A stretch of 10,425 nucleotides of DNA from DATNFP01 sp035606335. GTDB lineage: Bacteria; Bacteroidota; Bacteroidia; Chitinophagales; Chitinophagaceae. The notes below the pieces were generated by a model. That model did not search any database. It was not told the origin of the DNA and was given only the letters and a program-made list of their open reading frames with translations. Position numbers and translations under genes: made by a program. Positions 1 to 5,869 of the stretch are shown here, piece after piece. The stretch is taken from contig DATNFP010000081.1 in the NCBI GenBank assembly GCA_035606335.1, positions 1 to 10,425 of the forward strand, read 5' to 3'. Numbering within the stretch: the first letter of the stretch is position 1; the number at the start of each line of letters is the position of its first letter.

Positions 1-1481
1 ATAAAGCTGTGATTGTAGCTTACCAATAAGCCTTGTTTTGTTACTGCCTGGTCTAATATGTGATACGCCATAGTAGAAGATTCATCAGGACCATAGCCAT
101 TTGCGGCAAAACTTTGCGTAAGCGCTGCTGCTCTTTCAGAGCTTACCTCATTATAGGCACTAATGTTTCCAATCATGTTGCTGCGAGTGAAGGCTGTCTG
201 GTTAGTTACATATATATTCATCAAGGCCACCCCGATAGCACCACCGAGCTGGCGCAACATATTAGATAGCCCTACAGCCTGTGCAAGATCTTTACCTGTT
301 AGCCCTGCAACTGCCAAATCCAAAACAGGAAGGATCATGAAAATCGCACCTACTCCGCGTATAATAAAAGGCCAGAAAAAATTACCCTCATTTGATTCCG
401 GAGAAGAGAAAGACATCATCATTAAAAAAATGAACGTCATTGCAAGACCTATTAAAATAATGATCTTGGGGTGCGTACCTGAATCGCTTAGTTTTTTTAC
501 TATCACCATACCGACTATAGTAACCAAAGAGCCCGGTATCATAAAAGCACCAGTTTGAGTAGCTGTCCATCCTAACGAGATCTGTGTGAATAATGGAAAG
601 GCAAATAATGTTGCATTCATTATGATGCCTACTATCAGGTTCATCATATTACCCATCGCGAGATTAAAGCTCCTGTAAAGCCGAAGATTTACTGCGGGAT
701 AATCAATACTTAGCTCACGAATCACAAATGCTACGAGGCTTACCATGGAGACAATAAAACATTTTGTGATCTCGCTGCTTTCAAACCAATCTTTGGTTGA
801 CCCCTCTTCTAACACATATTGCAGCAAGCCGATGCCTATCACAAGAAAAAATATTCCCCATATATCAATTTTCGGCTTTTCTACACCTATAAGGTCAGGA
901 ACAAAATTCCATGACAGGATAGCTGCAGTAACTCCGATAGGAATATTTAGAAAGAATATCCAGTGCCACGAAAAGTTATCGGTAATAAAACCGCCGAGCG
1001 CTGGGCCGAAAGACGGACCAACAATCACGCCTAAACCAAATACTACCAGACCGGTTGTTCTTTTTTCAGGGGGAAAAGCGTCCATTATAATGCTCTGTGC
1101 AGTAGATAATATTCCACCTCCGCCTAAACCTTGTATAAAACGCCAGAAGACAAGTATCCATAAATTGGTAGACATCCCACACATTAAAGATGAAAATGTG
1201 AAGAGCGCTACAGAAGATGTGAAATACATCTTTCTCCCGAAAAGATTTGACAGCATACCTGATAGCGGAATAACGATGACATTCGCAATACTGTAAGCAG
1301 TTATCACCCATGCGATCTCAGAGGTTGTGGCCCCGATATTCCCGCTTATCTCGCGCAGCGAAACATTTACTACTGTAGTGTCTATCAGTTCCAGTATGGC
1401 ACAGGATATGGCTGTAATCACCAATATCCACCTTTGAGCGCCTGAAGGATAAGACACCTGTGTTTTTACGATTGCATCCAT
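1..1481 (-). CDS. DHA2-family MFS multidrug efflux pump, EmrB/QacA-like (C-terminus beyond window)
   Basis: Inner-membrane drug:H+ antiporter predicted to export toxic compounds together with the adaptor encoded just upstream. Translating the reverse strand from the ATG at 1481 gives 493 open codons with no stop, so the gene continues past the left edge; family members are about 510-530 residues, so only a short C-terminal piece should be missing. Visible family signatures: the first-helix LIDTTVVNVSL (residues 32-42, with Asp34 of the DHA2 motif), a motif-A-like loop ending GRK (75-84), RFIQGLGGGG (114-123), and the antiporter motif C, GVIVGPSFGPALGG (151-164). Many hydrophobic segments follow, fitting a 14-helix DHA2 topology. 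The start is one base after the TAG of the adaptor gene (TAG-C-ATG), so the two are almost certainly translationally coupled. Family is secure; the drug spectrum cannot be read from sequence. Confidence 0.95.
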   Translation of the reverse strand, partial: MDAIVKTQVSYPSGAQRWILVITAISCAILELIDTTVVNVSLREISGNIGATTSEIAWVITAYSIANVIVIPLSGMLSNLFGRKMYFTSSVALFTFSSLMCGMSTNLWILVFWRFIQGLGGGGILSTAQSIIMDAFPPEKRTTGLVVFGLGVIVGPSFGPALGGFITDNFSWHWIFFLNIPIGVTAAILSWNFVPDLIGVEKPKIDIWGIFFLVIGIGLLQYVLEEGSTKDWFESSEITKCFIVSMVSLVAFVIRELSIDYPAVNLRLYRSFNLAMGNMMNLIVGIIMNATLFAFPLFTQISLGWTATQTGAFMIPGSLVTIVGMVIVKKLSDSGTHPKIIILIGLAMTFIFLMMMSFSSPESNEGNFFWPFIIRGVGAIFMILPVLDLAVAGLTGKDLAQAVGLSNMLRQLGGAIGVALMNIYVTNQTAFTRSNMIGNISAYNEVSSERAAALTQSFAANGYGPDESSTMAYHILDQAVTKQGLLVSYNHSF

Positions 1482-1482
1482 G

Positions 1483-2565
1483 CTACTTCGTTTTAATTTT
1501 TACAAAAACACTTAATCCAGGAAACAGAACGGTCGGTTTATTTTTATCTGCAAAAAAATTGTCAATATCTATCCGCAAAGGAAAACGTTGGGTTATCTTA
1601 ATAAAATTGCCAGTGGAATTATCAGGAGGAAGCAGTGAAAACCTTGCGCCTGTTGCTCCCATAAAAGAGGATACATGGCCCTTTAATATAAGCCCGGGAT
1701 AGGCGTCTACCTGTATTTCCACTTCCTGGCCCGGCTTTATTTTGTAAAGCTGTGTTTCTTTGAAATTAGCAGTTACCCATAGTTGCTTTGTATCTATTAC
1801 GGCACATAAAGTTTGTCCTGCACTTATGTATTGTCCTTGCTGTACAGCGCGCTTAGTAACTATACCATCGAAGGGCGCTATGACATAGGCATGGCTTAAT
1901 TCTTCCTGTGCTAATGCAAGCTCTGCCTCACGCTGATTTACTAACGCCTGGGCTACTGAGATCTGCCTATGTTCGGCACCCGCCTGTGCCTGCAATCCCT
2001 GGGCTGTAGCAACAGAGGACTGCTGACCACTTATTGCACTTTCATAATCTGCCTGTGCTATTTGCAGGTTTGTTTTATCCTGTTCATATTGCTGCTGTGT
2101 TACTGCCTTTATCTCCAGCAATTTGTTACTACGATTAAAATCCTGCTGAGCCTTTGTGAGATTGGCTTTTGCAACGGTAATACTTTGCTTATAAGATGAA
2201 ACACTTTGAAAAGATGCAGTAGCATTCTCAGTGCTTGATAGTGCTCTGATATCAGATACACCAAGATTGCCCTTTGCATTGGCCAGTGCAGCTGTTGCCT
2301 GCTGCACTTTAGCATAGAGTTCTGCTGTGTTAAGCACCATCAATGTATCACCTTTTTTTACCTGCTGATTATCGGTAAACCTGATATCCTGCAAATAAGC
2401 AGTAACACCCGACCTAATCATTGCGATGTTGCCATCGAGCTGGGCATTATCTGTGGTTTCATAATTTTTCCCTTTTATCCAGAAAAACAATCCAATAGCT
2501 ATTATAACTATTGCAATCGCGCTGATGATGATTACCGGCTTCCGGCTTTTTTTGTTCTGTTCCAT
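1483..2565 (-). CDS. HlyD/EmrA-family membrane fusion (periplasmic adaptor) protein
   Basis: Periplasmic adaptor that links an inner-membrane MFS pump to an outer-membrane channel. With the start at 2565 (MEQNKKSRK) it is 360 residues. In order: a short basic N-terminus, one transmembrane anchor at about 10-29, the first half of a split lipoyl/barrel-sandwich domain with TTDNAQLDG (37-45), a long Ala/Gln-rich coiled-coil hairpin (about 81-225), the second lipoyl half with APFDGIVTKR (230-239), and a beta-barrel with TGNFIKITQRFPLRI (318-332), a typical EmrA signature. The reading frame is open upstream to an ATG at 2658, but that start would lie inside the tetR coding region and across the operator box at 2585-2598, and adds no recognisable sequence, so 2565 is preferred. 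The gene lies 56 bp downstream of tetR and touches the pump gene. No TolC-like gene is visible here. Confidence 0.95.
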   Translation of the reverse strand: MEQNKKSRKPVIIISAIAIVIIAIGLFFWIKGKNYETTDNAQLDGNIAMIRSGVTAYLQDIRFTDNQQVKKGDTLMVLNTAELYAKVQQATAALANAKGNLGVSDIRALSSTENATASFQSVSSYKQSITVAKANLTKAQQDFNRSNKLLEIKAVTQQQYEQDKTNLQIAQADYESAISGQQSSVATAQGLQAQAGAEHRQISVAQALVNQREAELALAQEELSHAYVIAPFDGIVTKRAVQQGQYISAGQTLCAVIDTKQLWVTANFKETQLYKIKPGQEVEIQVDAYPGLILKGHVSSFMGATGARFSLLPPDNSTGNFIKITQRFPLRIDIDNFFADKNKPTVLFPGLSVFVKIKTK

Positions 2566-2584
2566 AGAATTTTTGGTTTTATAT

Positions 2585-2598
2585 CCCGACCGTTCGGT
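2585..2598. promoter_or_regulatory. Predicted TetR operator, copy 2, before the adaptor gene
   Basis: CCCGACCGTTCGGT contains the imperfect palindrome CCGACCGTTCGG (10 of 12 positions symmetric). It lies 19 bp before the adaptor start codon, between tetR and the efflux genes. It shares the CCGACCGTT core and 12 of 14 positions with the box at 3229-3242 upstream of tetR. No complete TAnnTTTG promoter is evident here; a weak TATTTTTT on the minus strand (2613-2620) could be the -7 element. The operator role is inferred from symmetry, position and repetition beside a TetR gene. Confidence 0.6.
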
Positions 2599-2621
2599 TT
2601 GTTTTGGTTTAAAAAAAATAT

Positions 2622-3224
2622 TTATTTCGTTTTTAGCATTGTATATAATCCATCCCAAAGGGTGCTTAATTTCTTTTTTAGCCTATCAAGCTTTTCTTCC
2701 ATTATCAGGTTAATTCCGACGCCATCACTTATATAAATGAATAACTCTGCTATTTGCTCATTAGTCATTTCAGAAGCTATCTCTCCGCTGTTTCTTGCTA
2801 TCTGTACCATTTTTGTCCATGCTCTCAATTCTTCTTTCTGATGTTGGTAAAGCTCTTCTTTAAAAGCAGGTAACATTTTAATAGCATCAAAGAGAATAAA
2901 ATAATAATTAGCGCTGAATTCGGTGCCACCACCTAAACGCACAATTGCTCTTTTTGACTTCCTTTCTATCTCTTTTAGCATTTCACTATAAAACACATAC
3001 AGAGAATCATGGGGTAAGCTATCATAATCTTCTACAATAAATGCGGTAAAGAAAAACTTTATCACTTCTTCAAACACCTGTTCTTTACTGCTGAAATAGT
3101 GATAAAATGCTCCTTTCGACAGGCCGGTCTGTTCTACTATTTCTTTCATCGTCACCTCTTTAAAGCTTTTCTGAAGAAAGAGCTTTAAAGAAACCAACAA
3201 AATATGTTCTCTTGCATCACTCAT
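2622..3224 (-). CDS. TetR/AcrR-family transcriptional regulator of the efflux operon
   Basis: Ligand-responsive repressor, 200 residues from the start at 3224 (MSDAREHILL). The N-terminus is a classical TetR DNA-binding domain: helix 1 with ILLVSLKLFLQKSF (8-21), then VTMKEIVEQTGLSKGAFYHYF (24-44), the helix-turn-helix and the YxYF turn, followed by SSKEQVFEEV. The rest is an all-helical ligand-binding/dimerisation domain of ordinary family length. An in-frame ATG at 3260 would add 12 residues (MFVYLHTKRSVF), but that stretch is encoded by the operator box and the -7 element, so 3224 is preferred. The gene is co-directional with the adaptor and pump genes and probably represses both itself and them. 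The ligand is unknown, though presumably a pump substrate. Confidence 0.93.
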   Translation of the reverse strand: MSDAREHILLVSLKLFLQKSFKEVTMKEIVEQTGLSKGAFYHYFSSKEQVFEEVIKFFFTAFIVEDYDSLPHDSLYVFYSEMLKEIERKSKRAIVRLGGGTEFSANYYFILFDAIKMLPAFKEELYQHQKEELRAWTKMVQIARNSGEIASEMTNEQIAELFIYISDGVGINLIMEEKLDRLKKKLSTLWDGLYTMLKTK

Positions 3225-3228
3225 AAAA

Positions 3229-3242
3229 ACCGACCGTTTGGT
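3229..3242. promoter_or_regulatory. Predicted TetR operator, copy 1, at the tetR start
   Basis: ACCGACCGTTTGGT has dyad symmetry at 10 of 14 positions and lies 4 bp upstream of the tetR start codon, immediately downstream of the predicted -7 box. A repressor bound here would cover the transcription start. The same core recurs at 2585-2598. Autoregulation is inferred, not shown. Confidence 0.62.
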
Positions 3243-3245
3243 ATG

Positions 3246-3275
3246 TAAATATACAAACAATATTTAAAATGCAAA
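3246..3275 (-). promoter_or_regulatory. Bacteroidota-type promoter of tetR
   Basis: On the minus strand, TTTG (3272-3275) is followed after 18 bp by TATATTTA (3246-3253). This matches the Bacteroidota consensus TTTG-N~19-TAnnTTTG except for the last base of the -7 box. The start point should fall within or beside the operator at 3229-3242, leaving a very short leader. Confidence 0.5.
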
Positions 3276-3310
3276 AAAAATCTGAAACTTTTTTTGAGGG
3301 TGGTGGCACA

Positions 3311-3544
3311 ATGATTTATAAACTACAAATATTAGATGTTCCTGTTATGCCTTCATCAGTAATAGCGGCAATGGATTATTATCCATCTTCATCTACCTTA
3401 AGGATAACTTTTGTGTCAGGTACAGTGTATGATTATAAGCATGTACCTGAAAGCATATTTAAGAAAATGAAGGCTTTTACTTCAAAAGGAACATTTTTTA
3501 ACCAGCAAATAAAAGGAAAATATGATTTTGAGAAAGTAAAATAA
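3311..3544 (+). CDS. KTSC-domain small protein
   Basis: A 77-residue protein from the ATG at 3311 (MIYKLQILDVP). It has the KTSC layout: SSVIAAMDYYPSSSTLRITF at the start, the central YxY signature in VYDYKHVPESIF, then the conserved AFTSKGTFFNQQIKGKY near the end. KTSC domains occur alone in bacteria or at the C-terminus of some lysyl-tRNA synthetases. Their function is unknown, and RNA binding has been proposed. An in-frame ATG at 3269 would add 14 residues of low similarity from a poly-A tract; the 3311 start is preferred because it fits the domain length and follows a GAGGG at 3296-3300. It sits 15 bp before the DNA glycosylase gene on the same strand, so co-transcription is likely. It is divergent from tetR. 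Confidence 0.85.
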   Translation: MIYKLQILDVPVMPSSVIAAMDYYPSSSTLRITFVSGTVYDYKHVPESIFKKMKAFTSKGTFFNQQIKGKYDFEKVK

Positions 3545-3559
3545 TCTAATAGACTAATT

Positions 3560-4291
3560 ATGCCCGAAGGTCCATCTATTGTTATTTTAAAGGAACTTGT
3601 ACAGCTCTATATCGGTAAAAAGGTAATAGCCGTAGCGGGTAACAGCAAAACGGAGAAGGAAAGAGCGCTCAATAAAAAGATAATTGATTTCAAGAGCTGG
3701 GGGAAACACTTTCTTATCTGCTTTGATGATTTTACTATCCGTATTCATTTGATGCTATATGGTTCTTACCGTATTAATGAGGAAAAAAATGCAGTACCAC
3801 GCTTAAGCTTAAAATTTAAAAATGGAGTGCTTAATTTTTATGCCTGCTCGATAAAAATACTGAATGAACATCTAGATGACATATACGATTGGTCGGCAGA
3901 TATAATGTCTGATAAATGGGACCCGAAGGCTGCACTGAAAAAATTAAAAAATAAACCTGAAATGTTGGTTTGTGACGCGCTGTTAAACCAGGATATATTC
4001 GCCGGTTCGGGAAATATTATCAAGACGGAAGTTTTATTCCGTATTAGAATGCACCCGTTAAGCATAGTTGGAAAATTGTCAACACAGCAACTGAATCAAT
4101 TGGTGAAAGAAACCCGGGTATATGCGTTTGATTTCCTGGAATGGAAAAAGAAATATGAATTGAGAAAACATTACCTGGCATATACTAAAAGGATTTGTCC
4201 TCGTTGTCAAATTCCTTTTATTAAAGAACATCTTGGGAAAACAAACAGGAGAAGCTTCTATTGTAATAATTGTCAGATCTTATACAAATAG
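3560..4291 (+). CDS. Fpg/Nei-family DNA glycosylase (endonuclease VIII-like)
   Basis: Base-excision repair glycosylase/AP lyase, 243 residues, starting exactly at MPEGP. After removal of Met1, Pro2 is the catalytic nucleophile of the family and Glu3 the partner acid. WGKHFLI carries the beta-hairpin lysine (Lys49), and IRIHLMLYGSYRI matches the Nei-type barrel strand. The helix-two-turn-helix follows in CDALLNQDIFAGSGNIIKTEV with LFRIRMHP. A C-terminal zinc finger has CPRC (213-216) and CNNC (235-238), with the DNA-contacting arginines at NRRSFYC. The segment after MPEGP reads SIVILKE, where Fpg has EVETVRR and E. coli Nei has EIRRAAD, so the second conserved glutamate is replaced. The MPEGP start favours Nei over Fpg, but lesion preference (oxidised pyrimidines versus purines) cannot be settled from sequence. 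The gene is probably co-transcribed with the KTSC gene. Confidence 0.92.
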   Translation: MPEGPSIVILKELVQLYIGKKVIAVAGNSKTEKERALNKKIIDFKSWGKHFLICFDDFTIRIHLMLYGSYRINEEKNAVPRLSLKFKNGVLNFYACSIKILNEHLDDIYDWSADIMSDKWDPKAALKKLKNKPEMLVCDALLNQDIFAGSGNIIKTEVLFRIRMHPLSIVGKLSTQQLNQLVKETRVYAFDFLEWKKKYELRKHYLAYTKRICPRCQIPFIKEHLGKTNRRSFYCNNCQILYK

Positions 4292-4327
4292 CCGCCTCGC
4301 CTGTCAATTTTTTCAATAAATATTATT

Positions 4328-4684
4328 TTAGCTTTTCTTACGAGCTGCTGTCTTTTTGGAGCTGCTGCTTTTTCTACCGCCAGACTTTTTAGAAGCCGAT
4401 TTCTTTGAAGCAGTTTTCTTAGATGCTGTCTTTTTATGTGCGGTTTTTTTAGAAGCAGTTTTTTTAGAACCAGTGCTCTTTTTACTGATACTCTTTTTAC
4501 TGCTGCTTTTTTTGGAAGGTACTTTTTCGCCTTTTTCTCTTGCTTCTGATAATCCTATTGCAATTGCTTGTTTACGGCTTGTAACTTTTTTACCTGACCG
4601 GCCGCTCTTCAATGTGCCTTCTTTTTTTTCGTGCATTGCTTTTTCTACCTTGTTCTGCGATCCTTTTGAATACTTACGTGGCAT
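4328..4684 (-). CDS. DUF6496 protein with histone-H1-like Lys-rich tail
   Basis: A 118-residue, extremely basic protein. Residues 1-56 match the DUF6496 pattern: MPRKYSKGSQNKVEKAMHEK, then GTLKSGRSGKKVTSRKQAIA and IGLSEAREKGEKVP. Residues 57-118 form a low-complexity tail of SKK(S/T)A-type pentapeptides ending in ARKKS, resembling histone H1 C-termini and bacterial H1-like or AlgP-like proteins. The function of DUF6496 is not established. DNA or nucleoid binding is a reasonable inference from the charge and the SKK/TAxKK-like repeats, and nothing else in the protein points to an enzyme. No signal peptide, so it should be cytoplasmic. The gene lies 69 bp downstream of the PEBP gene on the same strand and converges on the glycosylase gene with a 36 bp gap. 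Confidence 0.85.
   Translation of the reverse strand: MPRKYSKGSQNKVEKAMHEKKEGTLKSGRSGKKVTSRKQAIAIGLSEAREKGEKVPSKKSSSKKSISKKSTGSKKTASKKTAHKKTASKKTASKKSASKKSGGRKSSSSKKTAARKKS
4379..4516 (-). repeat. Nine tandem SKK(S/T)x pentapeptide repeats in coding sequence
   Basis: Residues 57-102 of the DUF6496 protein read as nine consecutive units beginning S/H-K-K, eight of five residues (15 bp) and one of six (SKKSTG, 67-72). The central units are SKKTA, SKKTA, HKKTA, SKKTA and SKKSA. The DNA copies have diverged at synonymous positions, so this is an old protein repeat and not a fresh tandem duplication. Confidence 0.85.
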
Positions 4685-4753
4685 AGTTGTAAATTTTGGT
4701 TAGTAATGAATTATGGTAAAAAGATTTGTGCCAGCAAATTGCATGAGTCTACG

Positions 4754-5263
4754 CTACTTTGTTTTCTTGTATAGTCCAATAAGTTCGGCATGCGATATTA
4801 TGTGACCTTTCATTGCCTTTTCCAACCCATGCTTATCGGTATTTTTATCGATATCTAGTTTAGTATCAAGAGCATAAACCATAAAATGGTAATGGTGTGT
4901 GCCGGAAGGGGGGCACATACCTTTGTAGCCATGCAGCATGGCGCCATTCAGACCCTGGCTGCCACCTTTATAATTTTCCGGTATATCGCTTGTTGTGTCT
5001 ATGTTCCATACCACCCAATGTGTAAAGCCACCTGGACTCTGTGCATCAGGATCATGCACAATAAGCGCAAGAGATTTAGCGCTTGTGGGAACATTATTGA
5101 TATGCAATGGCGGACTAGCTTCATCACCTTCACATGAATATTTAGCGGGAATAATACTATTTGCAAGAAAAGCACTGCTTGTAACGCTAAGATCTTTATC
5201 GTTTGTCACCGAAGTCATAGTTATGAAAATAAGTATGGTAAGAAATAAAGCTTGGGTTCGCAT
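4754..5263 (-). CDS. Secreted PEBP family protein (YbhB/YbcL, Raf-kinase-inhibitor-like)
   Basis: A 169-residue protein with an N-terminal hydrophobic signal sequence (LFLTILIFITMTSV, about 7-20) and no lipobox cysteine, so probably exported to the periplasm. The PEBP fold signatures are all present: the anion/ligand pocket DPDAQSPGGFTHWVVWNI (71-88), HGYKGMCPPSGTHHYHFMVY (111-130) and the C-terminal helix/strand GHIISHAELIGLYKK (153-167). The family binds small anionic ligands; in eukaryotes it binds Raf or phosphatidylethanolamine. Bacterial members have no agreed role, and 'kinase inhibitor' in database names is by homology only. The gene lies between a small XRE regulator upstream and the DUF6496 gene downstream, all on one strand. 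Confidence 0.92.
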   Translation of the reverse strand: MRTQALFLTILIFITMTSVTNDKDLSVTSSAFLANSIIPAKYSCEGDEASPPLHINNVPTSAKSLALIVHDPDAQSPGGFTHWVVWNIDTTSDIPENYKGGSQGLNGAMLHGYKGMCPPSGTHHYHFMVYALDTKLDIDKNTDKHGLEKAMKGHIISHAELIGLYKKTK

Positions 5264-5302
5264 GGCATTGTTTATTGCATAAAAACTATACCAATCCTCT
5301 AT

Positions 5303-5318
5303 TTAGTTTATAAACTAA
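5303..5318. promoter_or_regulatory. 16-bp perfect palindrome upstream of the PEBP gene
   Basis: TTAGTTTATAAACTAA is perfectly symmetric and lies 39 bp before the PEBP start codon and 70 bp beyond the XRE stop. It has no following T-run, so it is not a standard intrinsic terminator. A weak -7-like TAGTTTTT (minus strand, 5281-5288) follows it. An operator is plausible, but AT-rich palindromes also arise by chance. Confidence 0.4.
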
Positions 5319-5388
5319 CTAAAGACTACTTAGCCTGCGATTGCATAAAATAAGGATCATGCCCAAGCACCCTGTAAATAATGAGTTA

Positions 5389-5715
5389 TTAGTCTGCAAC
5401 CAACTCTTCTATTAATGCAGAATTCTTTTCATTAACTACCTGCATCACCATGTTTTTTAAAGAAGAACACATAGGGCTATATATTTCCTTTTTATTTTCG
5501 GGCACATCCGACTCTTCTATCGAAACAATATAAATAAGTGATTCGGAAATATTAAGAGTATCGCAAATTTTCTTCAATGTATTATGACTAGGCTTTTGTG
5601 CCCCGGTTTCTATTAATGATAAAGCAGTCTGCGTTATTCCTGATCTTCTTGCCAATTGTGACTGCTGCATACCCAGATTTTTCCTGATCAATTTAATGCC
5701 TGCTCCTATGTTCAT
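5389..5715 (-). CDS. Small XRE-family (Cro/C1-type HTH) transcriptional regulator
   Basis: A 108-residue DNA-binding protein. Residues 5-60 form a standard Cro/C1 five-helix HTH: AGIKLIRKNLGMQQSQLARR, SGITQTALSLIETGAQKPSH, then NTLKKICDTLNIS. The recognition helix is around TQTALSLIETG, with the typical alternating SQLA and LxxIExG pattern. The C-terminal 45 residues (IEESDVPENKKEIYSP onward) match no domain I recognise and may serve dimerisation. The start at 5715 is the first ATG and lies 20 bp from a perfect TAnnTTTG -7 box. Dyads upstream suggest autoregulation. The neighbours do not look like phage or toxin genes, so it is probably a stand-alone chromosomal regulator. Its target, perhaps the PEBP gene downstream, is unknown. 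Confidence 0.9.
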   Translation of the reverse strand: MNIGAGIKLIRKNLGMQQSQLARRSGITQTALSLIETGAQKPSHNTLKKICDTLNISESLIYIVSIEESDVPENKKEIYSPMCSSLKNMVMQVVNEKNSALIEELVAD

Positions 5716-5734
5716 GTTAATGGATTTACAATTA

Positions 5735-5762
5735 CAAAAATATTTTCAATACGTATGGAAAA
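5735..5762 (-). promoter_or_regulatory. XRE-gene promoter -7 box abutting a 20-bp palindromic operator
   Basis: On the minus strand TATTTTTG (5735-5742) is a perfect TAnnTTTG -7 element, 20 bp upstream of the start codon. Directly upstream of it lies TTTTCAATACGTATGGAAAA (5743-5762), symmetric at 18 of 20 positions around ACGT. It occupies the spacer between the -7 box and any -33 box, where a bound XRE dimer would block RNA polymerase. Dyad and -7 box are read directly; regulation is inferred. Confidence 0.6.
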
Positions 5763-5767
5763 CATAA

Positions 5768-5817
5768 GTAGAAATACCTAATTTTTAAACATGGTTATTT
5801 CTACCTAAACGTAGAAA
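5768..5817. repeat. Three GTAGAAA half-sites in inverted arrangement upstream of the XRE gene
   Basis: GTAGAAA occurs at 5768-5774 and 5811-5817 on the plus strand and as its complement TTTCTAC at 5798-5804. The last two form a 20-bp dyad (7-6-7, 5798-5817); the first pairs with the middle one as a longer inverted repeat (GTAGAAATA against TATTTCTAC). They lie 53-102 bp upstream of the XRE start and are candidate auxiliary operator sites. Confidence 0.5.
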
Positions 5818-5855
5818 ATATTAAAATTATTATAAATAAGCAAGTTATAAAAGAG

Positions 5856-5869
5856 TAAAAGTACTTTTA
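5856..5869. repeat. 14-bp perfect palindrome over the DUF3667 stop codon
   Basis: TAAAAGTACTTTTA is perfectly symmetric and includes the TAA stop of the DUF3667 gene. On the minus strand it lacks a G/C stem and a long T-run, so a terminator role is doubtful. It may be chance in AT-rich DNA. Confidence 0.3.

Noticed and set aside
745..1296. Long open frame on the plus strand opposite the MFS gene (183 codons)
   Set aside because: It has no recognisable domain, and the minus-strand frame across the same bases is an unambiguous DHA2 pump with all family motifs.
3269..3310. Upstream ATG for the KTSC gene
   Set aside because: It would add residues encoded by an A/T-rich tract beside the tetR promoter, with no domain match; the ATG at 3311 fits the family length.
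4379..4516. Regularly spaced repeats as a possible CRISPR array
   Set aside because: The period is 15 bp, units are imperfect, and they translate as pentapeptide repeats inside a gene; there are no spacers and no cas genes.
4356..4703. Plus-strand open frame rich in Leu/Phe opposite the DUF6496 gene
   Set aside because: It is the antisense image of the Lys-rich repeat (AAG/AAA becomes CTT/TTT), which produces an artificial hydrophobic protein; the minus frame matches a known domain.
4754..5715. XRE regulator plus neighbour as a toxin-antitoxin pair
   Set aside because: The neighbour is a secreted PEBP-family protein, 125 bp away, with no toxin fold or coupled start, so the toxin-antitoxin layout does not fit.
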